Shown here: piece after piece, positions 8,161 through 15,156 of the stretch
Numbering within the stretch: position 1 is the stretch's first letter
Layout of the letters: the number at the start of each line of letters is the position of its first letter
Assembly (NCBI GenBank): GCA_002862965.1
Contig: PKCW01000197.1
Coordinates: forward strand, 1-15,156
From: Pseudomonadota bacterium
GTDB lineage: Bacteria; Pseudomonadota; Gammaproteobacteria; UBA5335
Direction of reading: 5' to 3'
Length of the DNA stretch: 15,156 nt
Notes under the pieces: model-generated
What the model was told of the DNA's origin: nothing
The model's database searches: none
The model's input: only the letters and a program-made list of their open reading frames with translations
Position numbers and translations under genes: made by a program

Positions 8161-8175
8161 CGCCATGATGGTGCG
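8159..8175. promoter_or_regulatory. Putative NtrC-binding site upstream of ntrB
   Basis: TGCGCCATGATGGTGCG matches 13 of 17 positions of the enterobacterial NtrC consensus as I recall it (TGCACC-N5-GGTGCA type), with the correct 17-bp span and half-site polarity. It lies 101-118 nt upstream of ntrB and overlaps the candidate -10. In enterobacteria NtrC represses glnL in a comparable way. Binding is inferred. Confidence 0.5.
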
Positions 8176-8260
8176 ACCAGCGTCTGCGGCCGGGCGGTGT
8201 CGGGGCGATCGCGGCGCGGCTGACGGGTGGCGGTGCATGCCCGGCCCCGTCGGATGTCCT

Positions 8261-8280
8261 TGCTGCACGAAGATGCAGCA
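8261..8280. repeat. Perfect 7-bp inverted repeat between glnA terminator and ntrB
   Basis: TGCTGCA (8261-8267) and TGCAGCA (8274-8280) form a perfect inverted repeat around a 6-nt loop. It abuts the glnA terminator on the ntrB side. Read as glnA readthrough RNA, the loop is UCUUCG. No U-run follows, so it is not a classic terminator. It could be an RNA-stabilising or processing hairpin, or a protein-binding site. Confidence 0.6.
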
Positions 8281-8282
8281 TG

Positions 8283-8320
8283 AAAAAGCCCCGCCTGAAT
8301 CGCATCAGGCAGGGCTTTTT
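8283..8320 (-). terminator. Rho-independent terminator of glnA (bidirectional)
   Basis: An A5-GCCCC-GCCTGA arm (8283-8298) pairs with TCAGGC-A-GGGC-T5 (8305-8320), giving a stem of 15 pairs with one C/A mismatch around a 6-nt loop. On the minus strand it lies 15 nt after the glnA stop and ends in a U-run. The A-run on the other side makes it symmetrical, so it could also stop plus-strand transcription. It separates glnA from ntrBC and should limit readthrough. Confidence 0.92.
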
Positions 8321-8335
8321 CGATTTGGAGCGGGA

Positions 8336-9751
8336 TCAGAGGCTGTAGTAGAGCTCGAACTCGACCGGATGCGTGGTCATGCGCACGCGCGAAACGTCCG
8401 CCATCTTGAGCCCGATGTAGGCATCGATCATGTCGTCACTGAACACGCCGCCCGCCGTGAGGAAGTCCCGATCCCCGTCCAGGGCATCCAGCGCCTGCTC
8501 CAGCGAGAAGGCCACCTTGGGGATGGCCTTTTCCTCTTCGGGCGGCAGGTCGTAGAGATCCTTGTCCATGGCTTCGCCGGGGTGGATCTTGTTCTTGATG
8601 CCGTCCAGGCCGGCCATCATCATGGCGGCAAAGCCAAGGTAAGGATTGGCCGTCGAGTCGGGGAAACGCACTTCGATGCGGCGACCCTTGGGGCTCGAAA
8701 CCCAGGGGATGCGCACCGAGGCCGAACGGTTGCGGGCCGAGTAGGCCAGCATCACGGGCGCCTCGAAGTGGGGCACCAGGCGCTTGTAGCTGTTGGTGCT
8801 GGCGTTGGTGAAGGCGTTGATGGCATGGGCGTGCTTGATGATGCCGCCGATGTAGTAGAGCGCCGTTTCCGACAGCCCGCCGTACTGGTCGCCGGCGAAC
8901 AGGTTCTGGCCGCCCTTGGCGAGCGACTGGTGCACGTGCATGCCGCTGCCGTTGTCGCCGACCAGCGGCTTGGGCATGAAGGTCACCGTCTTGCCGTAGC
9001 TGTGGGCGACGTTCTGGATGACGTACTTGAGGACCTGGACCTCGTCGGCCTTTTTCACCAGCGTGTTGAACTTGACGCCGATTTCGCACTGACCGGCCGT
9101 GGCCACCTCGTGGTGATGGACTTCCACCGGAACGCCCATCTCCTCCAGCGTCAGGCACATGGCCGCGCGGATGTCGTGCAGCGCATCGACCGGCGGCACG
9201 GGGAAATAACCGCCCTTGACACCCGGACGATGGCCCATGTTGCCGTCGGGGTAGACCTTTTCGGTGTTCCAGCCGGCTTCCTCGGAATCGATCTTGTAGA
9301 AGCAGCCGCTGATGTCGGCGCCCCAGCGGATGTCGTCGAAGATGAAGAACTCGTTTTCCGGCCCGAAGAAGGCGGTATCGGCCAGGCCGGTGGACTGCAG
9401 ATAGGCCAGCGCACGCTTGGCGAGCGAGCGCGGGCAGCGGTCGTAGCCCTGCATGGTCGAGGGTTCCACCACATCACAGGTCAGGTTGAGGGTCAGCTCT
9501 TCGAAAAACGGATCGAGCCGTGCGGTTTCCAGGTCCGGCATCAGGATCATGTCGGATTCCTGAATACCCTTCCAGCCGGCGATGGAGGAGCCGTCGAACA
9601 TCTTGCCTTCTTCGAGCACCTCGGCGTCCACGGTATGCGCAGGCACCGTGACGTGCTGTTCCTTGCCGCGGGTGTCGGTAAACCGAAAATCCACGAACTT
9701 GACTTCTTTGTCCTGAATCAGCTTCAGCACATCAGCGCTGGACGTTGACAT
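8336..9751 (-). CDS. glnA: Glutamine synthetase type I (GSI-beta)
   Basis: This 471-residue enzyme condenses glutamate and ammonia to glutamine using ATP, as a cytoplasmic dodecamer. Family landmarks are all present: the Asp53 loop F-D-G-S-S-I-A-G-W (52-60), metal-binding Glu132 and Glu134 in G-P-E-N-E-F-F (130-136), the substrate and ATP region N-G-S-G-M-H (267-272), N-R-S-A-S-V-R-I-P (341-349), and R-R-I-E-V-R-F-P-D (357-365). The adenylylation motif [10 protein letters not shown] places the regulated tyrosine at Tyr400, so GlnE-type control is expected. Length is close to the E. coli enzyme (about 469). A GGAGGA ribosome-binding site lies 5 nt before the ATG (9757-9762). A sigma-54 promoter and NtrC-like sites lie upstream, and a strong terminator lies downstream. 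Confidence 0.98.
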   Translation of the reverse strand: MSTSSADVLKLIQDKEVKFVDFRFTDTRGKEQHVTVPAHTVDAEVLEEGKMFDGSSIAGWKGIQESDMILMPDLETARLDPFFEELTLNLTCDVVEPSTMQGYDRCPRSLAKRALAYLQSTGLADTAFFGPENEFFIFDDIRWGADISGCFYKIDSEEAGWNTEKVYPDGNMGHRPGVKGGYFPVPPVDALHDIRAAMCLTLEEMGVPVEVHHHEVATAGQCEIGVKFNTLVKKADEVQVLKYVIQNVAHSYGKTVTFMPKPLVGDNGSGMHVHQSLAKGGQNLFAGDQYGGLSETALYYIGGIIKHAHAINAFTNASTNSYKRLVPHFEAPVMLAYSARNRSASVRIPWVSSPKGRRIEVRFPDSTANPYLGFAAMMMAGLDGIKNKIHPGEAMDKDLYDLPPEEEKAIPKVAFSLEQALDALDGDRDFLTAGGVFSDDMIDAYIGLKMADVSRVRMTTHPVEFELYYSL

Positions 9752-9821
9752 TGCATTCCTCCAAAGAGAGATCGATCAAGCCATACCCAACCCACCCACG
9801 GATGGGAATCCACTCGAGGGC

Positions 9822-9837
9822 AGCATGAACCATGCCA
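9822..9837 (-). promoter_or_regulatory. Sigma-54 (-24/-12) promoter of glnA
   Basis: On the minus strand the sequence is TGGCAT-GGTTC-ATGCT. It has the invariant GG and GC with exact 10-bp spacing between them and differs from the TGGCAC-N5-TTGCW consensus at two less critical positions. The start site would be near 9811, leaving a leader of about 60 nt. The closest known counterpart is glnAp2 of E. coli. Together with the upstream NtrC-like sites and the nearby ntrBC genes, nitrogen-limited induction of glnA is likely. Confidence 0.85.
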
Positions 9838-9899
9838 CGCAGGTGCGGGTTCGTCGAAGCCGGCCGGACGCCTGAGCGGACCGCAGGGGGCGCCGGCTG

Positions 9900-9916
9900 C
9901 GCGCGAACCCGGTGCA
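9900..9916. promoter_or_regulatory. Second, degenerate NtrC-like site upstream of glnA
   Basis: The 17-mer has one good half-site (GGTGCA, 9911-9916) and one poor one, about 10 of 17 to consensus overall. Its centre is 30 bp from the stronger site, close to three helical turns, and about 97 bp upstream of the inferred glnA start. This resembles the roughly 32-bp spacing of paired enhancer sites at E. coli glnA. Confidence 0.4.
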
Positions 9917-9929
9917 AGCCGGGCCTGGA

Positions 9930-9946
9930 TGCACCAAAAAAGCGCA
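9930..9946. promoter_or_regulatory. NtrC-binding enhancer site upstream of glnA
   Basis: TGCACCAAAAAAGCGCA matches 14 of 17 positions of the NtrC consensus, with one perfect half-site. The centre is about 127 bp upstream of the inferred sigma-54 start, in the usual enhancer range. An A6 tract within it and an A5 tract just beyond (9946-9950) are spaced 10 bp apart, which could bend the DNA toward the promoter. Confidence 0.7.
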
Positions 9947-10074
9947 AAAACGGTCCTCTGAGCGCGTCGCCGCCGCTCGTCGTGCGGCCCCGGCACGGCT
10001 CCCGCACCGCCGGCAAGCGTAGCATCCCCGGCGGGGCGGCGGCAGTCTGGATGCATGCCGGTCGACCCGGTCGG

Positions 10075-10080
10075 TATACT
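10075..10080 (+). promoter_or_regulatory. Candidate -10 element of the glyQS-gmhB-plsC operon
   Basis: TATACT matches 5 of 6 positions of TATAAT and lies 48 nt before the glyQ ATG, so the start would be near 10087 with a leader of about 40 nt. The -35 region at 17 bp (TGCATG) is weak. It is the best sigma-70-like element in the region. Confidence 0.5.
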
Positions 10081-10127
10081 TTGGACCCTCATCCACTGCA
10101 TGTGTGCACTGTCCGGCACGGAGGATC

Positions 10128-11081
10128 ATGAGCGCCTCGCCCCAAACCTTTCAGGACCTGATCCTGGCGCTTCAGAATTTCTGGGCACGGCAGGGGTGTG
10201 TGATCCTCCAGCCGCTGGATCTGGAAGTCGGCGCCGGGACCTTCCACCCCGCCACATTCCTGCGCGCCATCGGACCGGAGACGTGGAACGCGGCCTATGT
10301 GCAGCCCTGCCGCCGGCCGAAAGACGGCCGCTATGGCGAGAATCCCAACCGGCTGCAACATTACTACCAGTTCCAGGTGGTGATGAAACCTTCGCCGCTG
10401 GAATTTCAGTCGATCTATCTCGACTCGCTGCGGGAGCTCGGCATCGATCCCCTGGTGCACGACATCCGCTTCGTCGAGGACAACTGGGAATCGCCCACGC
10501 TCGGCGCCTGGGGGCTGGGCTGGGAGGTCTGGCTGAACGGCATGGAAGTCACCCAGTTCACCTATTTCCAGCAGGTGGGCGGCCTGGAGTGTTATCCCGT
10601 GACCGGCGAGATCACCTATGGCCTCGAACGCATCGCGCTTTACCTGCAGGGCAAGGACTCGATCTTCGATCTGGTCTGGACCATCGGCCCTGATGGGGCG
10701 CCGGTCACCTATGGCGATGTGTTCCACCAGAACGAGGTCGAGATGTCGGCCTACAACTTCGAGCAGGCGCCGGTGGATGCGCTGTTGCGCCTGTTCGATT
10801 TCCATGAAGCCGAAGCGGGCCGCCTGATGGCCGCCGGCCTGGCCTTGCCGGCCTATGAGATGGTCATGAAAGCCTCGCATGCCTTCAATCTGCTCGACGC
10901 GCGCCATGCCATCTCGGTCACCGAGCGGGCGCGCTACATCCTGCGGGTGCGCACGCTGGCGCGCGCCGTCGCCCAGGCCTACTTCGAGGCCCGCGCCCGA
11001 CTGGGTTTCCCCTTGGCGCCGCCGGCGCTGCGGCTGGAGGTGCTCGATCAGTGGCGCGCCCGGCAGGAGGCTGCCGCATGA
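10128..11081 (+). CDS. glyQ: Glycyl-tRNA synthetase alpha subunit
   Basis: This 317-residue subunit carries the catalytic core of the bacterial alpha2-beta2 glycyl-tRNA synthetase, which activates glycine with ATP and charges tRNA-Gly. Near-invariant family stretches are visible: F-W-A-R-Q-G-C at 18-24, [18 protein letters not shown] at 67-84, [10 protein letters not shown] at 112-121, [18 protein letters not shown] at 126-143, and class II motif 3 at Y-G-L-E-R (164-168). The ATG at 10128 follows GGAGGA (10120-10125) very closely. An in-frame GTG at 10104 is possible but has no better site. The stop overlaps the glyS start (ATGA, 11078-11081), which supports balanced production of the two subunits. 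It is slightly longer than the E. coli protein (about 303), mainly at the C-terminus. Confidence 0.97.
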   Translation: MSASPQTFQDLILALQNFWARQGCVILQPLDLEVGAGTFHPATFLRAIGPETWNAAYVQPCRRPKDGRYGENPNRLQHYYQFQVVMKPSPLEFQSIYLDSLRELGIDPLVHDIRFVEDNWESPTLGAWGLGWEVWLNGMEVTQFTYFQQVGGLECYPVTGEITYGLERIALYLQGKDSIFDLVWTIGPDGAPVTYGDVFHQNEVEMSAYNFEQAPVDALLRLFDFHEAEAGRLMAAGLALPAYEMVMKASHAFNLLDARHAISVTERARYILRVRTLARAVAQAYFEARARLGFPLAPPALRLEVLDQWRARQEAAA

Positions 11082-13150
11082 GCCACGCCGATCTGCTGGT
11101 CGAACTGGGTACCGAGGAACTGCCACCCAAGGCGCTGCGCAGCTTGCGCGATGCCTTTGCCGAAGGCATGCGGCGCGAGCTCGCGGCCGCGCATGTCGCA
11201 TGCGGCGCCGTCGCCGCGTATGCGACGCCCCGCCGCCTCGCGGTGCACATCGAGGCGGTGGCGCTGCAACAGCCGGATCAGCTCGAGGAAAGAATGGGAC
11301 CCGCCGTGGCCGCGGCCTTCACCGCCGAGGGTGCGCCCACGCCGGCGGCGCTCGGGTTTGCCCGCAGTTGCGGCGTCGCGGTCGAGACGCTCGCACGCCA
11401 GGGCGAGGGACGCCAAGCGCGGCTGGTGCATCGTGCCGTGCGGCCGGGCCAGCCGACGCGCGATTTGCTGCCGTCTCTGGTCGCGCGTGCGCTCGAGACC
11501 CTGCCGACGCCCAAGCGCATGCGCTGGGGCGCGGGCCGGGACGAATTCGTGCGGCCATTGCACTGGCTGGTGATGCTGCTCGGCACCGAGGTCGTGGCGG
11601 GATCGGTCCTGGGCGTGCCCGCGGGTCGGCTCAGCCGGGGCCACCGCTTCCATGCGCCGGATCCGATCGCGCTGGATCGGTCGGGGGATTATCCAGAGCG
11701 TCTGATGGCGGCTCATGTGGTGGCCGATTTCGACGTGCGCCGCGCGCGCATCGTCGAGGGCGTCACGGCTGCGGCTGCGGCGCTGGGCGGCGAGGCGGTT
11801 CTCGACGAGGATTTGCTCGACGAGGTGACTGCACTCACCGAATGGCCGGTGCCGCTGGCCGGGCGCTTCGAGGCGCGTTTCCTCGAGGTGCCGGCCGAGG
11901 CGCTGATGTCTTCCATGCGCGGGCACCAGAAATATTTTCCCGTGCGCGACGGGCAGGGGCGGCTGCTCAACCACTTCATCACGCTCGCCAATCTGGCCTC
12001 GCGCGATCCGGCGCAGGTGGTTGCCGGCAACGAGCGGGTGATCCGTCCGCGGCTGGCCGACGCCGCCTTTTTCTTCGAGCAGGATCGCAAGCAGCCGCTC
12101 GCGGCGCGCCGCGACGCGCTGCGCGCGGTGACCTATCAGGCCGAGCTCGGCAGCGTGTTCGACAAGACCGAGCGGCTGGCGGCGCTCGCCGGCTGGATCG
12201 CGGCGCAGATCGGCGGCGATGCGGCGCTCGCGCAGCGGGCCGGAATCCTGTCCAAGTGCGATCTCATGACCGAGATGGTCGGCGAGTTCGATGAACTGCA
12301 GGGCATCATGGGCGAGCACTACGCCCGCCTCGACGGCGAAGCGCCCGACGTGGCGCGCGCCCTGCGCGAGCAATACCTGCCCGCCTTTGCCGGTGATGCC
12401 TTGCCCGCCACGTCGACCGGGTGCGCGCTGGCGCTCGCCGATCGGCTCGATACCCTGGTCGGCATCTTCGGCATGGGCCAGGCGCCGACCGGCTCGCGCG
12501 ATCCTTTCGGCCTGCGCCGCGCCGCCATCGGCCTGCTGCGCATCCTCATCGAGCGCGAACTGAGTCTGGATCTGCGCGCGTTGCTGACCCAGGCCCGCGC
12601 CGGCTATGGCGCGCTGAAGGAAGAGCCGATCGAGCCGGTGTTCGCCTATGTGCTGGAGCGCATGCGCGCCGTCCATGAAGAACGGGGGATACCGGCGGAG
12701 GCCTTCCTCGCCGTGATGGCGCGCGCGCCGACGGTGCCGCTCGACATCGACCGGCGCGTGCGGGCGGTCGACCACTTCCGCGCGCTGCCCGCGGCCATGG
12801 CACTGGCCGCCGCCAACAAGCGCGTGGCCAACATCCTCGCCAAATCCGACGTCGCGCCGGGCGAGGGCCGTATCGATCCCGAGCGCTTCGTCGAGCCGGC
12901 CGAGCGGGCGCTGTTCGAGGCGCTCGGGGAACGGCAGGCCCGGATCGCGCCCCTCTTGGCCCGGCGTGACTATACGGCCGCGCTGACCGCGCTGGCCGAC
13001 CTGCGCGCGCCGGTGGATGCCTTTTTCGACACCGTGCTCGTCAACGCCGAGGATGCGGCTCTGCGCGCCAATCGCTTTGCGCTGCTCGCCGCCCTGCAGG
13101 CGCTGTTCTGGGAGGTGGCCGACATTTCCCAGCTCTGTCCGGCCAGATGA
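11078..13150 (+). CDS. glyS: Glycyl-tRNA synthetase beta subunit
   Basis: This 690-residue partner of GlyQ contributes tRNA recognition and is needed for aminoacylation. The N-terminus [13 protein letters not shown] (4-16) is the family hallmark. Other conserved blocks are [11 protein letters not shown] (about 278-288), [12 protein letters not shown] (about 397-408, in the HD-like domain) and [10 protein letters not shown] (about 471-480). A C-terminal DALR-type anticodon-binding domain spans about 580-685, with N-K-R-V-A-N-I-L and V-N-A-E-D. Length equals the E. coli subunit (689). The ATG at 11078 overlaps the glyQ stop and has AGGAGG at 11065-11070 with 7-nt spacing. Its own stop overlaps the gmhB ATG. 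Confidence 0.97.
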   Translation: MSHADLLVELGTEELPPKALRSLRDAFAEGMRRELAAAHVACGAVAAYATPRRLAVHIEAVALQQPDQLEERMGPAVAAAFTAEGAPTPAALGFARSCGVAVETLARQGEGRQARLVHRAVRPGQPTRDLLPSLVARALETLPTPKRMRWGAGRDEFVRPLHWLVMLLGTEVVAGSVLGVPAGRLSRGHRFHAPDPIALDRSGDYPERLMAAHVVADFDVRRARIVEGVTAAAAALGGEAVLDEDLLDEVTALTEWPVPLAGRFEARFLEVPAEALMSSMRGHQKYFPVRDGQGRLLNHFITLANLASRDPAQVVAGNERVIRPRLADAAFFFEQDRKQPLAARRDALRAVTYQAELGSVFDKTERLAALAGWIAAQIGGDAALAQRAGILSKCDLMTEMVGEFDELQGIMGEHYARLDGEAPDVARALREQYLPAFAGDALPATSTGCALALADRLDTLVGIFGMGQAPTGSRDPFGLRRAAIGLLRILIERELSLDLRALLTQARAGYGALKEEPIEPVFAYVLERMRAVHEERGIPAEAFLAVMARAPTVPLDIDRRVRAVDHFRALPAAMALAAANKRVANILAKSDVAPGEGRIDPERFVEPAERALFEALGERQARIAPLLARRDYTAALTALADLRAPVDAFFDTVLVNAEDAALRANRFALLAALQALFWEVADISQLCPAR

Positions 13151-13776
13151 GCCCCGCCGAGCTGCGACCGCTCGAGCCGCCAGCCCCGCCCGACATTCGG
13201 CCCGAGCGGGGCTGGCTGGTCCTCGACCGGGACGGGGTCATCAACCGCGATCGCGCCGACTACGTAAAGACCCCGGCGGAACTGGAGTTCCTGCCCGGCA
13301 GCCTGGCGGCGATCGCGGCGCTCGGTCGCGCCGGGTTCGGCATCGTCGTGGCGACCAACCAGTCCGGCGTCGGTCGCGGCCTGTTCGGTGCGGCCGATCT
13401 GGAGGCCATCCATGACCGGTTGCGGGCGGAGGTGAGCGCCGCGGGCGGCCATCTGGCCGGCATCTTCGCCTGCCCCCATGCGCCCGACGCCGGTTGCGCC
13501 TGCCGCAAGCCGCGCCCGGGGCTGCTCGAGCGCATCGCCCACTGGGCGCACATCCCGCCCGCGACCATGATCGTCGTCGGCGACGCGGCGCGGGATCTCG
13601 CCGCCGCCCGCGCCGCGGGGGCGCGAGCGGTCCTGGTGCGCACCGGCCACGGCGAGCAGACCCTGCGGCAGTGGTCCGGGCCTTTGGACGTGCCGGTGTT
13701 CGCGGATCTGGCCGGGTTCGCACGCCATTGGATCGCGAGCATCACCGTGCAGGGAGCGGCCCCGGGTGAAGCATGA
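13147..13776 (+). CDS. gmhB: D-glycero-beta-D-manno-heptose 1,7-bisphosphate 7-phosphatase
   Basis: This 209-residue HAD-superfamily phosphatase removes the 7-phosphate in ADP-heptose synthesis for the LPS inner core. The nucleophile and acid/base pair are Asp27 and Asp29 in L-D-R-D-G-V-I-N. T-N-Q-S-G-V-G-R-G (70-78) is motif II. The zinc-binding loop has Cys109, His111, Cys117 and Cys119, followed by R-K-P. Motif IV has Asp146 and Asp150 in V-V-G-D-A-A-R-D. The presence of the zinc site separates it from histidinol-phosphatase-only HADs. The first 20 residues are a Pro-rich extension not usual in the family, but ATG 13147 overlaps the glyS stop (ATGA), which supports this start. In many proteobacteria gmhB sits in this same position between glyS and plsC. 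Confidence 0.92.
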   Translation: MSPAELRPLEPPAPPDIRPERGWLVLDRDGVINRDRADYVKTPAELEFLPGSLAAIAALGRAGFGIVVATNQSGVGRGLFGAADLEAIHDRLRAEVSAAGGHLAGIFACPHAPDAGCACRKPRPGLLERIAHWAHIPPATMIVVGDAARDLAAARAAGARAVLVRTGHGEQTLRQWSGPLDVPVFADLAGFARHWIASITVQGAAPGEA

Positions 13777-14560
13777 CACCGCCTTCGGCACGCTGCAGGC
13801 GGTGCGCTGCGGCCTGTTCTTTCTCCTGCTGGCGCTGAGCATGGTGCTGTGGGCGCCCGTCATGCTGGGCGGTCGCCGGCTCCCGCGGGCCGGACGCTAC
13901 CGTCTGGCGCTGATTTGGCTGCGATTTCACGCCTGGATTTTGCGCTGGATCGTGGGCCTGCGATTCACCGTGCAAGGGCTGGAGCACTTGCCGCCCGGCC
14001 CCGCCGTGGTGTTGTGCAAGCACCAATCCATGCTCGAAACCTTCCTGTTGCCGTTGATTCTTCCGCCGCAGACCTGGGTCTTGAAGCGCGAGTTGCTCCG
14101 CATCCCGTTGTTCGGGCCGTGCATGACGCTGATGCAGCCGATCGCCATCGATCGGGACCAGCCGCGGACCGCGCTCAAGGAGGTCCTTGTGCAAGGCCAG
14201 GAGCGCCTGCGGCAGGGGCTGTGGGTGGTCGTGTATCCGGAGGGCACGCGGGTGGTGCCCGGCGCGTCGCGGCCCTACAACAAGGGCGGGGCGTGGCTCG
14301 CCCAGCGTGCCGGCGTCCCCGTGGTGCCGATCGCGATCGACACCGGCCTGTTCTGGCCGGGAATGAGCTGGCGCATCCGGCCGGGCATCGCCCATCTGGT
14401 GATCGGCCCGCCCATCGAAACCACCGGGCGCGATGCCGACGCCATCAATGCCGAGGCCAGAGACTGGATCGAGACGACCAGCCGCCATCTGGCGGGTTGC
14501 GGCGCCGAAGCGCACGCCCGGCGCATCGATCCCGAGGCCGATGAAGACCGTCTAATTTGA
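13766..14560 (+). CDS. plsC: 1-acyl-sn-glycerol-3-phosphate acyltransferase
   Basis: This 264-residue inner-membrane enzyme acylates lysophosphatidic acid to phosphatidic acid for phospholipid synthesis. An N-terminal membrane segment lies at about 13-33. Motif I is H-Q-S-M-L-E at 86-91, an H-x4-E variant of the usual H-x4-D. Motif III is Y-P-E-G-T-R at 157-162, and V-P-V-V-P-I-A-I at 184-191 is motif IV. The start is GTG at 13766, overlapping gmhB by 11 nt, with GGGAG about 11 nt upstream (13751-13755). The ATG at 13773 is out of frame. It is the last gene of the glyQS operon; no obvious hairpin-plus-U terminator follows its stop. Confidence 0.92.
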   Translation: MKHDTAFGTLQAVRCGLFFLLLALSMVLWAPVMLGGRRLPRAGRYRLALIWLRFHAWILRWIVGLRFTVQGLEHLPPGPAVVLCKHQSMLETFLLPLILPPQTWVLKRELLRIPLFGPCMTLMQPIAIDRDQPRTALKEVLVQGQERLRQGLWVVVYPEGTRVVPGASRPYNKGGAWLAQRAGVPVVPIAIDTGLFWPGMSWRIRPGIAHLVIGPPIETTGRDADAINAEARDWIETTSRHLAGCGAEAHARRIDPEADEDRLI

Positions 14561-14753
14561 CATTTTGCCTCAGCTTGCTTGCCCATGCGTTTGAAAATCA
14601 ATACCATGACCCGGGCTATCCGGCGACGAGCACGGTGTTCCTGCCAAGTCCTGCGGTGCGCCGATGATGAATTCGGCGCGCGGTAACCCGACCGGCAGGT
14701 GGCGCCAAGGCTGCCGGAGCGCCAATCGTTCATCACATCGAGAGGGTTAGATA
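14561..14753. other. Gap between plsC and the right-end exported ORF
   Basis: No gene is supported in these 193 nt. A TTGAAA hexamer at 14591-14596 could be a -35, but no good -10 follows at 17 bp. An imperfectly placed stem (GCGCCGA 14658-14664 with TCGGCGC 14673-14679) has an 8-nt loop and no T-run. The base composition is somewhat less GC-rich just after plsC, as expected for a promoter region. Confidence 0.5.
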
Positions 14754-15156
14754 ATGAGCACGAAACAGAAGCTGTTGATCCCGGCGATCGCCCTGGCTGC
14801 CGTGGTGGCTGCCCCGGCCGTCCTGGCGACCGAGACGGCCGGCAAGTTCGGCGTGGGTCTGAGCAAGGTCATCGAAGAAGACGAAGTCGCGCTGGCCGGC
14901 CGCTACTGGATCACGGAAGAAGCGGGCGTGCAGGGTACCGTCTACTACCAGAACGACGAGCAGGGTGACGACGAGCTGACCACACTCTGCCGGCACGAGA
15001 GCAGCGGCCGCGGTGGCCGTCATGGCAGCGGGCGCGGGCGTGGCGGCGACGGTGGGCGTGGTGCCAGTGGGGGGCTCGGCCTCCACTTCGCGCGGGGGCC
15101 ACCGCCATCCTGGGCTGTCGACGCTGACAGCGGTGGCAAGGCTGGCGGCGGCAAGG
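14754..15156 (+). CDS. Exported outer-membrane-protein-like ORF, 3' end outside window, reading frame suspect after about 14985
   Basis: The ORF starts at ATG 14754, with GAGGG 7 nt upstream (14742-14746), and stays open to the window edge (134 codons). Residues 1-25 are a clear signal peptide (K-Q-K, hydrophobic Ala/Val core, cleavage after A-V-L-A). The mature start (K-F-G-V-G-L-S-K-V, then A-L-A-G-R-Y-W-I-T-E-E-A-G-V-Q-G-T-V-Y-Y at about 48-67) alternates in a way that suggests an outer-membrane beta-barrel or small surface protein. From about residue 78 the sequence becomes a Gly/Arg/Ser-rich low-complexity run quite unlike a barrel, which suggests a frameshift, sequencing error or chimeric join. 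I cannot name the family. The N-terminal part is convincing as a gene; the rest is not. Confidence 0.6.
   Translation, partial: MSTKQKLLIPAIALAAVVAAPAVLATETAGKFGVGLSKVIEEDEVALAGRYWITEEAGVQGTVYYQNDEQGDDELTTLCRHESSGRGGRHGSGRGRGGDGGRGASGGLGLHFARGPPPSWAVDADSGGKAGGGK

Larger units (their letters stand above)
9752..10127. other. Divergent control region between glnA and glyQ
   Basis: This 376-nt non-coding stretch holds the glnA leader (about 60 nt, with a small CCCA-TCCG-TGGG hairpin), a sigma-54 promoter, an enhancer segment with NtrC-like sites and two phased A-tracts, and near the right end a sigma-70-type promoter for glyQ. The short frames crossing it lack ribosome-binding sites and family features, so I call no gene here. 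Confidence 0.8.

Noticed and set aside
9982..9996. GTGC...GCAC inverted repeat as a third NtrC site
   Set aside because: The half-sites point the wrong way (GTGC then GCAC instead of GCAC then GTGC), so it does not match the NtrC pattern.
10097..10108. TGCATGTGTGCA near glyQ as an NtrC site
   Set aside because: The half-site spacing is too short for a 17-bp NtrC operator, and it lies in the glyQ leader.
11048..12775. Minus-strand open frame of 575 codons within glyS
   Set aside because: Antisense shadow with Arg/His-rich low complexity; glyS on the plus strand is unambiguous.
14658..14679. GCGCCGA/TCGGCGC stem after plsC as an operon terminator
   Set aside because: 8-nt loop, no following T-run, and about 100 nt from the stop codon; not convincing.
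1..15156. tRNA, rRNA, CRISPR, insertion sequence or phage features
   Set aside because: I looked for cloverleaf arms, regularly spaced direct repeats, transposase motifs and terminal inverted repeats and saw none.

Overview
The window reads as a high-GC gammaproteobacterial chromosome segment. The evidence is the glnA-ntrB-ntrC order with a sigma-54/NtrC-type control region, the glyQ-glyS-gmhB-plsC operon, a heptose-biosynthesis gene (so an LPS-bearing Gram-negative) and a type II NADH dehydrogenase. No species can be named from this alone. Most of the window is compact core metabolism. I see no CRISPR array, rRNA, tRNA, transposase or phage gene.

Layout, left to right. (1) 173-1297 (+) encodes an exported protein of unknown function with a GGSAG nucleophile-elbow motif, possibly a lipoprotein esterase-like enzyme. 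(2) On the minus strand, 4046-1408 is a two-gene operon: an NRDE/TANGO2-like protein followed, through an ATGA overlap, by an S9 (prolyl-oligopeptidase) family peptidase. (3) ndh (+, 4171-5511) is divergent from that operon and ends 6 nt from the end of convergent ntrC. (4) 9751-5518 on the minus strand is the nitrogen-regulation block: glnA (glutamine synthetase with its adenylylation tyrosine), a strong bidirectional terminator, then ntrB and ntrC with an ATGA overlap. (5) 10128-14560 (+) is the glyQ-glyS-gmhB-plsC operon, with each junction overlapping. (6) After a 193-nt gap, an exported, outer-membrane-protein-like ORF starts at 14754 and runs off the window. Its sequence loses family-like character at about 14985, which may be a frameshift or a chimeric junction.

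How the genes work together. The nitrogen block can be read as a circuit. NtrB would phosphorylate NtrC. NtrC would bind one good and one degenerate site about 97 and 127 bp upstream of the inferred glnA start and activate a clear -24/-12 sigma-54 promoter (TGGCAT-N5-ATGCT). A further NtrC-like site overlaps the candidate -10 of ntrB, which suggests autorepression. The architecture resembles the enterobacterial glnALG system. The glyQS operon couples tRNA-Gly charging to LPS heptose synthesis and phosphatidic acid synthesis. The remaining genes have no evident pathway link to each other.

The items most worth a second look are the uncharacterised secreted hydrolase-like protein at the left end, the regulatory DNA around glnA and ntrB, and the broken-looking right end. 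I found no convincing new multi-gene system.
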